Positions 23,194 to 31,190 of a DNA stretch of 64,000 nt are shown here, piece by piece. The position numbers and the translations under genes are program-made. Every line of letters starts with the position of its first letter. Positions within the stretch are counted from its first letter, which is position 1. The notes below the pieces were generated by a model. It was not told the DNA's origin, did no database searches, and worked only from the letters and a program-made list of their open reading frames with translations. Source of the stretch: Streptomyces sp. HNM0574 (GTDB lineage: Bacteria; Actinomycetota; Actinomycetes; Streptomycetales; Streptomycetaceae); NCBI RefSeq assembly GCF_012726235.1, contig NZ_JAASAH010000003.1:471944-535943 (forward strand), read 5' to 3'.

Positions 23194-25632
23194 ATGAAGA
23201 TCGCTTTCCTGCTGGACAACGCCTACGGAATCGGCGGGACGATCCGCGCGACGGTGAACCTCTCCCGTGCGCTCGCGGCCCGGCACTCGGTCGAGGTCGT
23301 CAGCCTCCGCCGGACCGCCGCGGCCCCGGCCCTGCCCTTCGACTCCCGGGTGCGCCTGTCGTCCCTGATCGACCTGCGGCGGGACAGTCCCCGCTACGAC
23401 GGCGAGGACCCGCGCTTCCACGAGCGGAGCGAGCGCTTCACCGAGGGCGTCGACCACTTCGAGCGCGGCATCGCGACCCGACTCGGCGACGAGCGGGTGC
23501 GGGAGTGGCTGCGGGGGACGGAGGCGGACGTCGTCATCGCCACCCGCCCCAAGCTGAACGACTACCTGGCCGCGTACGGCGAGCAGCGCTACGTCCGGAT
23601 CGGCCAGGAGCACCTGACGCACGCGATGCACAACGACCACGTCCGCGGGCACCAGGACGCCGCCGTCCCGCACCTCGACGCGTTCATCACCGTCAGTTAC
23701 GCGGACGCCGCGCAGTACCGGGCGGCGATCCCGGAGGCCGACGCGAGCGGCACGCTGATCACCTGCGTCCCCAACTCCGTTCCCGCGACGGCCGTCGAGA
23801 GTTCGCACGGGGACAGCAAGCTGATCGTCGCGGCCGGGCGGCTGGTGAAGGTCAAGCGCTACGACCGGCTGCTGGCGGCCTTCGCGCTCGTCGCCGACGA
23901 CCACCCGGAGTGGCGGCTGCGGCTGTACGGACGCGGCAGGCAGCAGGCCGCGCTGCGGGCCCGGGTGGACGAACTCGGGCTGTACGACCGGGTCTCGCTG
24001 ATGGGCCCGCACGCGCCGATCGAGACCGAGTGGGCCAAGGGCGCGATCGCGGCCGTCTCCTCGGACGCGGAGTCCTTCGGGATGACGCTGGTCGAGGCCA
24101 TGCACTGCGGCGTCCCCGTCATCAGCACCGACTGCCCCTACGGCCCCGGCGAGATCGTCGGCCACGGGCAGGACGGGCTGCTCACCCCGCTCGGCGAGGA
24201 CGAGGAGCGCAACGTCCGCGCCTACGCCGACGCGCTCGCCCAGCTCATGGACAACCCCGGACTGCGGCACCGGATGGGGCAGGCGGCGCAGCACAAGGCG
24301 AAGCGGTACGCGCCGAAGCGGATCGCGGCCGAGTACGAGCAGCTGATCGACAAGCTGCTGGAGGAGCGCCGGGGTGCCGCCGCGCCCGGGATCACCGGTG
24401 CGGCGGGGGCACCGGCGGCCGCGGAGCCGGCGGAGAGCGCGCCGAAGGAGGCGCCGCCCCGGGGCGACTCGCTGCCCGGGATGATGCGCCGCGTGCTGCG
24501 CCGGGGCGTGCGCCGTCTCGCGGGGCCGCTGCTGCGGCCGCTGCGGCAGGCGCTGCGCGGGCTGCGGGCGCAGCGCGGGCGGCACGACCGCCGTACCGAG
24601 GCCGCCGCGCAGCCGCCGGCGATGCGCCGCCCCCGGGCCCGGGTCCGGGTCACCGCGGACGGCTCGCTCGCGGTGCGGCTGCGGGCCGGGCGGCTGCCGC
24701 GGGGTGGAGCCTCGCTGGTGCTGCGGCCGCGCCGCCGGGAGGCCGGTGCCGAGGTGCGGGTTCCGCTGCCGCCGCTGACGGAGGCGGCCGGCGGCTGGCT
24801 GGAGGTGCGGCTGGAGCACGCCGGGCACCGGCTCGCCGAGGCCCGCTGGGACACCTACGTGGAGCGCGCGCTCGACGGGCGGCGCAGCCGGGTGCGCGCC
24901 GAACTCGTCGAGACGGCACGGCTGTTGACGCTGCCCGCGCCCGTCGGCGAGGACGGCGAGGTGCACCCGTGGGTGCCGTACACCACGACGGACGGCTATC
25001 TCGCGGTGCGCGCCTGGCGGCGGGCCGGGCACGCGGAGGTCACCTCGGTCGCGCTCGGCTCGCGGGGCTTCGGCGTCCGCGCGCGGCTGTACGGGCGGGC
25101 GGCGCGGACCGGCGCGTGGGAAGGGGGCACGGTGGTGGCCGCCCCGCGCGGCGAGGGCCCGCACGCCTTCGAACTCCCGCTGCACGCCCCGGAGTCGGGC
25201 GGCACGGTCTCCTTCGAGCTGCCGTACGACCTCCCGGCGACGCTCGGCACGGACCGGGCGCCGGGTTCCGGTTCAGGTTCCGGTTCCGGTTCCGGTGAGG
25301 ACGAGGGGGCCGTGTGGGATCTGTGGCTGCGCGCTGCGGACGGCGACACCGTCCGGCTCGCGCGGCTGCTCGGCGACCTCGCCGACCGGAAGAAGACCGA
25401 CGTGGTGCCGACGGCCCGGCTCGCGGACAGCCCCCGCGGCGTACGGCTGTACTTCTCGCTCAACAACGACCTCGCGCTGCACCTCACCCCGCCGCGCGAG
25501 ACGCCCGAACCGCCGTCCGCCGCCGAGCCGGAGACGGAATCCCCCTGGGAGACGGAGTACGCGCAGGACACCGAGCCGGGGACCGGTGAGCGGTCCGAGC
25601 CCACCGGCAGACGCAGCGCGCAGGACGCCTGA
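23194..25632 (+). CDS. Two-domain glycosyltransferase (GT4) with unknown C-terminal region
   Basis: An 812-aa protein. Start ATG 23194 is preceded by TGAGGAA and matches the MKIxFL start of its paralogue at 28.9-31.1 kb; the frame extends further upstream without similarity. Residues 1-395 form a GT-B, family-4 glycosyltransferase: GIGGTIRATVNLS, the AGRLVKVKRYDRLLAAF block, and ESFGMTLVEAM, the EX7E motif. Next come a low-complexity linker and a basic Arg/Leu helix (MRRVLRRGVRRLAGPLLRP). The last 270 residues are beta-rich, include a GSGSGSGSG linker, and end with RLYFSLNNDLALHL. It is the only plus-strand gene of the locus and converges on the TagF-like gene. Sugar donor unknown. Confidence 0.85.
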   Translation: MKIAFLLDNAYGIGGTIRATVNLSRALAARHSVEVVSLRRTAAAPALPFDSRVRLSSLIDLRRDSPRYDGEDPRFHERSERFTEGVDHFERGIATRLGDERVREWLRGTEADVVIATRPKLNDYLAAYGEQRYVRIGQEHLTHAMHNDHVRGHQDAAVPHLDAFITVSYADAAQYRAAIPEADASGTLITCVPNSVPATAVESSHGDSKLIVAAGRLVKVKRYDRLLAAFALVADDHPEWRLRLYGRGRQQAALRARVDELGLYDRVSLMGPHAPIETEWAKGAIAAVSSDAESFGMTLVEAMHCGVPVISTDCPYGPGEIVGHGQDGLLTPLGEDEERNVRAYADALAQLMDNPGLRHRMGQAAQHKAKRYAPKRIAAEYEQLIDKLLEERRGAAAPGITGAAGAPAAAEPAESAPKEAPPRGDSLPGMMRRVLRRGVRRLAGPLLRPLRQALRGLRAQRGRHDRRTEAAAQPPAMRRPRARVRVTADGSLAVRLRAGRLPRGGASLVLRPRRREAGAEVRVPLPPLTEAAGGWLEVRLEHAGHRLAEARWDTYVERALDGRRSRVRAELVETARLLTLPAPVGEDGEVHPWVPYTTTDGYLAVRAWRRAGHAEVTSVALGSRGFGVRARLYGRAARTGAWEGGTVVAAPRGEGPHAFELPLHAPESGGTVSFELPYDLPATLGTDRAPGSGSGSGSGSGEDEGAVWDLWLRAADGDTVRLARLLGDLADRKKTDVVPTARLADSPRGVRLYFSLNNDLALHLTPPRETPEPPSAAEPETESPWETEYAQDTEPGTGERSEPTGRRSAQDA

Positions 25633-25664
25633 CTCCGCGTCCGCACCCGGGAGTTGGCTTCCCG

Positions 25665-27848
25665 TCACGGCACCTCGTGGCCGGGCCCGTCCGAGGCGGC
25701 GGGCCCGGCCGCGGTGTGTCCGGCGTCCGGCCCGGGTTCCGCATCCGGTTCCGGATCGGACTCGGCCCGCTCCGCCTCGGAGTCGGCCGCCGCCACGGCC
25801 CTGGCCTCCTCGCGTCCCGCCTCGGCGGCCTGCGGCGATCTGGAGCGGTGCGCCTCGGCCTCGGCACGCAGGGCGAGGGCCGCACGGTCGAAGCGCTCCA
25901 GGGAAGGCGGTTCGGCGGGGCCGAGCAGCCGCACCTTCAGCGCGGCGCGGGCACCGGCGAGGGTGTCCGAGGCGGGGTCGCGGACGGCGGCGAGGAACGC
26001 GGGCACCTCCGCGGCCGACGGCGAGAGGACCGTCGCGGCGCCGGCCGTCGGGAAGGCGGCGCGGAAGTCGTCCTCGGCCAGGCCGCTGGTGTTGACCACC
26101 GCGTACGGCTTCTCGCCGGCGAGCCAGTCGGAGACGACGGAGGAGACGTCGGAGACGAGCGCGTCGGCCTGGTTGAAGCAGGAGTAGACGGAGGGGTGCG
26201 GTCCGGGCGGCCCGGCGACGACGCGGTGCTGCCGGGCCGGGGCCGCGTCCCAGTACGCCTGCTCCCAGGCGGCCGTCGCCCTCTCGACGCGGGACGCGCG
26301 GTCGGCGGGCGGCGCGGACTGGAGCAGCATCCGCTCGGCCTCGTCGGCGCCGGGGCGGAACCCCGGCTCGGTCAGCCCGTGCAACGCGGCCTCCGCGCGG
26401 GCGAGTTCGCCCGGCCCCGCCACGGGTCCCTCCGCCGTCCGGGCCGCCGCCTCGGTGACCAGGGCGCGGATGCGGCGGTCGGCGGCGCCCGCCGCCGGGT
26501 CGACGGAGCCGGTCATCGGGTGCGGCTTGTACAGCAGGCGCACCCGGCCGTCGGCGAGCAGCGTGCGGACGAGGCGTTCACCGGCGAGCACGACGGAGGT
26601 GTTGCCCGGGTCGTCGGTCCAGCCCTCCCAGGTCGGCGCGTACAGCACCGTGATCCGGCCGTCCGGCGGCGGGCCCGAACCGGCGCGGATCGGGGCGAGC
26701 TGGGGACGGCCGACCTCGACGACGTCCGCGTCGTCCACGCCGACGTCGGCCAGCCGGTAGCGCTCGCGCGCGGCCGGGCCCGCGACCCACACCTGGTCGT
26801 ACGCCTTGGCGTAGGGGTTGCAGGAGGAGAGCTTGTCGCTCTCGCCGTGGTTGATGAAGGCGTGCTTGATCGTGGGGATGCGCAGCACCTGGGAGGTCTT
26901 ACCGGAGTTGGCCGGGTGCAGCAGCACGGCGAGGCCCGAGGACTCCAGCTGCATCAGGTGCGCGACCTTGGGGACGCAGAGCACCGGTACGTCGGTCGCG
27001 GCGATCTTCCGCACCATGAAGCGTTCCCGCAGCACGATCAGCGGCCTGCCCTCCAGCCGCGCCAGCGTGGAGAGCCACATGTTCGCCTGGTACGCGGAGC
27101 TCGCCCCGCCGGAGAAGTAGAGGCCGACCGTCGGCGCGTACGCCGTCAGCCAGTCCTCCAGCCACTCCAGCGCCTCCGCCTCGCCGACCGGGCGCCGGGA
27201 GGGCAGCAGCCGCAGCCCGAGCAGCAGCGTCCCGGCGCACAGGGCCGCGCAGCAGGCGGTCGCGGCACCGGCCGCCCACCAGGCGCGGCCGGTCGCGGCG
27301 GTGACCACGGTGCCCGCCGTCACCACGGCCGCGACGGCCACCAGCCGCGCCGTGCCCTGGCCGCCGAACAGCCTGGGCGGGGCGTGGCCGAGGCGCAGGC
27401 CGTCGGTGTCGATGTTGCGGGTGACGAACGGCAGCCTGCGGGAGCGGCGCACCCGGCCGGCCACGCCCTGGCAGCCGAAGTGCGTGGCCCAGCAGGCGAG
27501 CAGCGCCACCAGCAGCCAGGCCCCGGCGCCCGGCGGACGCAGCGCGTCCACCCGCAGCAGGCCGCCGAGCAGCAGCGCGTCCCGCAGCAACTGCCGTACG
27601 GGGCGGCTGAACTGGAGCCGTGCCAGCCGCCGCGCGACCCCGCCGCACCGCCGCCCCAGCAGCGCCGCCTCCAGCCCGACGCCGAGCACCGCGCCCGCGA
27701 GGACGCACGGGGTGAGCACCAGCAGGACGCCCAGCAGCTGGAGCAGGTAGCCGGCGGCCAGCGCGAGCGGCAGCGCGGCGGGCCGGAACAGACCGCCCAG
27801 GGCGTTCAAGAGGCGGCGCCCGGGCGGGAGTTCACTCGGCGCGGTCAC
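25665..27848 (-). CDS. CDP-glycerol/ribitol glycerophosphotransferase family membrane protein
   Basis: A 727-aa TagF-like enzyme. The first 215 residues hold several hydrophobic helices, a feature of actinobacterial members. The C-terminal catalytic part contains PTVGLYFSGGASSAYQANMWL, the HAFINHGESDK motif with the catalytic His, VLYAPTWEGWTDDPGNT, VRLLYKPHP, and CFNQADALVSDVSSVVSDW, which binds the CDP substrate. It should transfer glycerol- or ribitol-phosphate units to a growing wall polymer at the inner membrane face. The C-terminal 70 residues are acidic and disordered. GTG start; it overlaps the GT2 gene by 17 bases. A second copy of the family lies at 31.2-33.3 kb. Confidence 0.88.
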   Translation of the reverse strand: MTAPSELPPGRRLLNALGGLFRPAALPLALAAGYLLQLLGVLLVLTPCVLAGAVLGVGLEAALLGRRCGGVARRLARLQFSRPVRQLLRDALLLGGLLRVDALRPPGAGAWLLVALLACWATHFGCQGVAGRVRRSRRLPFVTRNIDTDGLRLGHAPPRLFGGQGTARLVAVAAVVTAGTVVTAATGRAWWAAGAATACCAALCAGTLLLGLRLLPSRRPVGEAEALEWLEDWLTAYAPTVGLYFSGGASSAYQANMWLSTLARLEGRPLIVLRERFMVRKIAATDVPVLCVPKVAHLMQLESSGLAVLLHPANSGKTSQVLRIPTIKHAFINHGESDKLSSCNPYAKAYDQVWVAGPAARERYRLADVGVDDADVVEVGRPQLAPIRAGSGPPPDGRITVLYAPTWEGWTDDPGNTSVVLAGERLVRTLLADGRVRLLYKPHPMTGSVDPAAGAADRRIRALVTEAAARTAEGPVAGPGELARAEAALHGLTEPGFRPGADEAERMLLQSAPPADRASRVERATAAWEQAYWDAAPARQHRVVAGPPGPHPSVYSCFNQADALVSDVSSVVSDWLAGEKPYAVVNTSGLAEDDFRAAFPTAGAATVLSPSAAEVPAFLAAVRDPASDTLAGARAALKVRLLGPAEPPSLERFDRAALALRAEAEAHRSRSPQAAEAGREEARAVAAADSEAERAESDPEPDAEPGPDAGHTAAGPAASDGPGHEVP

Positions 27849-28860
27849 GGCCGGGGTCCGGCGCGGGGGTCCGGGCCGCCGCGTCGCGGGCCGCCATCAC
27901 CTTCAGCACGTCGCGGAAGAGGTCGGAGCGGCGTTCGGCGAGGAAGTGCAGGCGCAGCCGTTCGTCGGCGCGGAGCCGGCGCTCGATGCCGGGGGTCAGA
28001 TAGCGCTCCAGCAGCGGCACCGCGTGGTCGAAGCACTCCTGCCACAGCTCCTCCGGCTCCCGCCGCATCCGGGTCCTGAACGTCCGCAGGATCTTCATCC
28101 GGAACGGCCGGACGGACAGCAGGTCCCGTTCCTCGCCCGGCGGCAGCAGCCGGGCGATCAGCCCCAACTGGGCCTCGGCGGCGCGGAATCCGTCCGTGGT
28201 GCTCTCCACACTGGTGAGGTTCCCGCCGTCGGTGCGGCCGAGGATGTACAGGCAGGGGTAGTCGGCGACGACGGAGAGCCCGTCGGCCCGCACGTACGCC
28301 TCCAGCGTGAAGCAGGTGTCCTCGCCGTGCGTCATGCCCTCGGTGAAGCGGAGGCCGTGCCGCTCCAGCAGGCTGCGGCGGAAGAGCTTCTCGGCGCTCA
28401 TCGTTCTGGTGACGTTGCTGCTGTACGGGTCGGTGCGCTCGACGTTCTCGGTGAACATCGAGCGCGGCGCCTTCCGGTTGACGCCGGTGATGCGGCCGAG
28501 GACGACGTCCGTCTTGTTCCGGTCGGCGGCCGCGACCATCCGCTCCAGCGCCTCCTCGCCCAGGTAGTCGTCCGCGTCGAGGAAGAAGACGTACCGGCCG
28601 CGCGCCAGGCCGAGGCCGACGTTGCGCGGGCGGCTGGGCCCGCCGGAGTTCTCCTGGTGCACGACGCGGACGGGGAGGTCGGTGCCGCGCGCGAACCGTT
28701 CGGCGAACTCGCCGCTGCCGTCGGTCGATCCGTCGTCCACGACGACGGCCTCCAGCCGTCCGGGGCCGATCGTCTGCTCCTCCAGGGAGGCCAGGCACCG
28801 GCGGAAATACGGCATCCCGTTGTAGACGCCGACGATCACGGTGACGTCGGGTTCGCTCAC
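27832..28860 (-). CDS. Glycosyltransferase family 2 protein
   Basis: A 342-aa GT-A glycosyltransferase from GTG 28860, which has AGGAGAG immediately upstream; an ATG at 28881 is the alternative but lacks such a site. Visible motifs are VTVIVGVYNGMPYFRRCL, VVDDGSTDGSGEFAERFA, GPSRPRNVGL, and the metal-binding DADDYL (DXD). The C-terminal half is helical. Such enzymes in teichoic acid loci add sugars to polyol-phosphate or lipid-linked chains. It is co-transcribed with both TagF-like genes and the second GT4 gene. Confidence 0.9.
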   Translation of the reverse strand: MSEPDVTVIVGVYNGMPYFRRCLASLEEQTIGPGRLEAVVVDDGSTDGSGEFAERFARGTDLPVRVVHQENSGGPSRPRNVGLGLARGRYVFFLDADDYLGEEALERMVAAADRNKTDVVLGRITGVNRKAPRSMFTENVERTDPYSSNVTRTMSAEKLFRRSLLERHGLRFTEGMTHGEDTCFTLEAYVRADGLSVVADYPCLYILGRTDGGNLTSVESTTDGFRAAEAQLGLIARLLPPGEERDLLSVRPFRMKILRTFRTRMRREPEELWQECFDHAVPLLERYLTPGIERRLRADERLRLHFLAERRSDLFRDVLKVMAARDAAARTPAPDPGRDRAE

Positions 28861-28926
28861 TGCTCTCTCCTGCTCGGTCATCGCTGCTGCTCCGTCATGC
28901 GGGTGCTCCTCGGTTCGCGGCCCGGG

Positions 28927-31149
28927 TCAGGCCGAGGCCAGGTGGCGGCGGAGGAAGCGGCCGCAGCCGCGGAGCGCGGGCCACCGCTCCCGCTCGCCGG
29001 GGCCGATGTCGACGACGTTCAGGGCGAGATCGTTGTGCCGCGAGTGGAACAGCCGCACCCGCACCCGCGACGGGGCGCCCCGGTCGACGAGCCGCCGCGC
29101 GAGGTCACCTGGCGCGGCCCGGCCGCCCTTCGGCAGGATCAGGCGGGGGTAGGCGCAGGCGGTCTTCTTCTCCACGATGTCGTCCAGGAACCGTCCGACG
29201 GCGACCGGTTCCGCCTCCGGCGCGTACCGCAGCGCGACGTCCCACACGTCGTGCGGGCTGCGCTGCGCCGCGGCGGGCACGGCCGCGGGGACCGTGCACC
29301 AAAACCCCGTGCCGTCCCGCCACTCCCCCGGGAACCTCAACTGCCGCTCCGGCGCGGCCCGCAGGGTCAGCACCAGCTCGGGCGGGGGCCCGGGTTCCGC
29401 TCGGTCCGGGGCGCCGAGCAGGAGGCCGTGGACGACGAAGTCGCCCCGCCCGACGTCGATTCCGGTCACCTCCGCGTGCACCGGGCGCGACCAGGTGTGC
29501 AGCGTGAGCCGCCCGTCCTCCGGATCGCGCCGGGGCAGGACGTGCCCGACCGGTCCGGCGGCGCCCGGGGCGCGCGGGTGGAGCGCGCCGCGCTGGTCGA
29601 CGGTGCGGGCCGTGACGGGCAGCCTGCGGGACGAGTCCGGCGGCGTGACGTGGACGTCCCACACCCCCTCGGCGAAGTCCCCGCCCGCGGGGACCGTCAC
29701 GTCGCCCTCCAGCCCGACGGGGAAGGTGCGTTCGCGGCTCCCGCGCCGGCCCCGCCGGACGCAGACCAGCCGGGGCACGCCGTCCCGCCGGAAGTCCGGG
29801 TCGTCCCAAGCGGTCAGCGGCGGCTGGAAGCGCAGGGTCAGCCCGCCGTCGGGGGCGACGGCGCAGTCGGCGACGGGGGCGGTCGCGGCCGGCGCGGGAC
29901 CGGGTTCCGGTTCCGGTCCGGTGCCGCCCGCGCGGGCCAGGGTGCCCACGCCCGCGCCCGCGGGGACGTCGTCCCGGGCCCGCCCGGCTCTCTCCTCCTC
30001 GCCCGCGGGGACGAGGGAGCGGAAGAGGTCCTCGTACTGCCGCGCCACCCGGGACGGGTCGAAGCGGCCCGCGCCGCGCAGGGCCTCCTCCGCCATGCGG
30101 TGCCGCAGGTCCTCGTCCTCGATCAGGGTGAGCAGCGCCTTCGCCACGGCTCTGGCGTCCCCGACGGGGACGAGCAGCCCGTCGGTGCCGTGCCGGATGA
30201 TCTCGCGGGGCCCGTAGTCGCAGTCGGTGCTGACGACCGGCAGCCCGCAGCGCATCGCCTCGACGACGGACATGCCGAACGACTCGTGCCGGGAGGTCGA
30301 CACGGCGATCGACGCCTTCACCCACTCCGGGTCGATCGGCGAGTGCGGGCCCATCAGGCGGACGTGGTTGTGCAGCCGCAGCCCGTCCACGCGCTTGCGC
30401 AGCGCGGCCCGCTGGTCGCCGCCGCCGTAGATGCGCAGCTGCCAGTCCGGGTGCCGGGCCGCGACCCGGGCGAAGGCGTCGACCAGCAGGTCGTAGCTCT
30501 TGACGGCGGCCAGCCGCCCGGCCGCGACGACGATCCGGCTGGTCCCGTCCGAGGGCGGCAGCTGCGGCGCTGGCACGCTGTTGGGGATGTGGTGCACCGG
30601 CACCGACGGGGGCAGGTGCGCGCGGTAGACGGCGGCGTCGGTGCCGGAGACGGTGACGAAGGCGTCCAGCCGGGCGATGTGCCGCGCCATCTCGGTCCGC
30701 AGCGCGTGCCCGTGATGGTTGTGCGACATGTTCTCCTGCCCGACGCGCACGGTGCCCGCGCCCGCGGGGACGAACTGGGCGAGGTACGCGGTGAGTCCGG
30801 GCCGGGTGCCGACGACGACGTCCGCGTCGGTGGCCGCCAGGTACGCCTGCACCCGCTCGTCCGTCAGCAGGCTGTACTGCCGGTACCGGCCCTCGCCCTG
30901 CGGGAAGTGCTCCGAGGGGCGCTGGTGCAGCGGGTGCCCGGTGTCCCGCTCGGGGTGCCCGGGGCGGGTGTCCAGGAGCGGGACGAGGCGGATGCGCGGG
31001 TCGACCTCGAAGGCGGGGACGTCCCGGTGCCGGAAGACCGAGGCGATCTCCACCTCGTGGCGGTCCGCGAGCGCGGTGGCGAGGTTGAGCGTGCTGCGGA
31101 TGGTGCCGCCGACGCCGTAGCCGGAGTGGATGAGGAAGGAGATCTTCAA
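28927..31149 (-). CDS. Two-domain glycosyltransferase (GT4), paralogue of the 23.2-kb gene
   Basis: A 740-aa protein. The start is TTG at 31149, after GAGG with six bases between; the next residues KISFLIHSGYGVGGTIRSTLNLA align with the paralogue, supporting this rare start. The GT-B domain runs to about 390 and includes VVAAGRLAAVKSYDLLVDAF and ESFGMSVVEAM. The linker is rich in Pro/Glu. The C-terminal region of about 330 residues ends with RVRLFHSRHNDLALNV, clearly matching the other protein's end, then a short Arg-rich tail. It lies between TagF-like and GT2 genes in the operon. The function of the C-terminal region is not known to me. Confidence 0.85.
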   Translation of the reverse strand: MKISFLIHSGYGVGGTIRSTLNLATALADRHEVEIASVFRHRDVPAFEVDPRIRLVPLLDTRPGHPERDTGHPLHQRPSEHFPQGEGRYRQYSLLTDERVQAYLAATDADVVVGTRPGLTAYLAQFVPAGAGTVRVGQENMSHNHHGHALRTEMARHIARLDAFVTVSGTDAAVYRAHLPPSVPVHHIPNSVPAPQLPPSDGTSRIVVAAGRLAAVKSYDLLVDAFARVAARHPDWQLRIYGGGDQRAALRKRVDGLRLHNHVRLMGPHSPIDPEWVKASIAVSTSRHESFGMSVVEAMRCGLPVVSTDCDYGPREIIRHGTDGLLVPVGDARAVAKALLTLIEDEDLRHRMAEEALRGAGRFDPSRVARQYEDLFRSLVPAGEEERAGRARDDVPAGAGVGTLARAGGTGPEPEPGPAPAATAPVADCAVAPDGGLTLRFQPPLTAWDDPDFRRDGVPRLVCVRRGRRGSRERTFPVGLEGDVTVPAGGDFAEGVWDVHVTPPDSSRRLPVTARTVDQRGALHPRAPGAAGPVGHVLPRRDPEDGRLTLHTWSRPVHAEVTGIDVGRGDFVVHGLLLGAPDRAEPGPPPELVLTLRAAPERQLRFPGEWRDGTGFWCTVPAAVPAAAQRSPHDVWDVALRYAPEAEPVAVGRFLDDIVEKKTACAYPRLILPKGGRAAPGDLARRLVDRGAPSRVRVRLFHSRHNDLALNVVDIGPGERERWPALRGCGRFLRRHLASA

Positions 31150-31190
31150 CGTGAGCCTCGCGCACTGGTCGTGGGACGTCGTCGTGGCCG

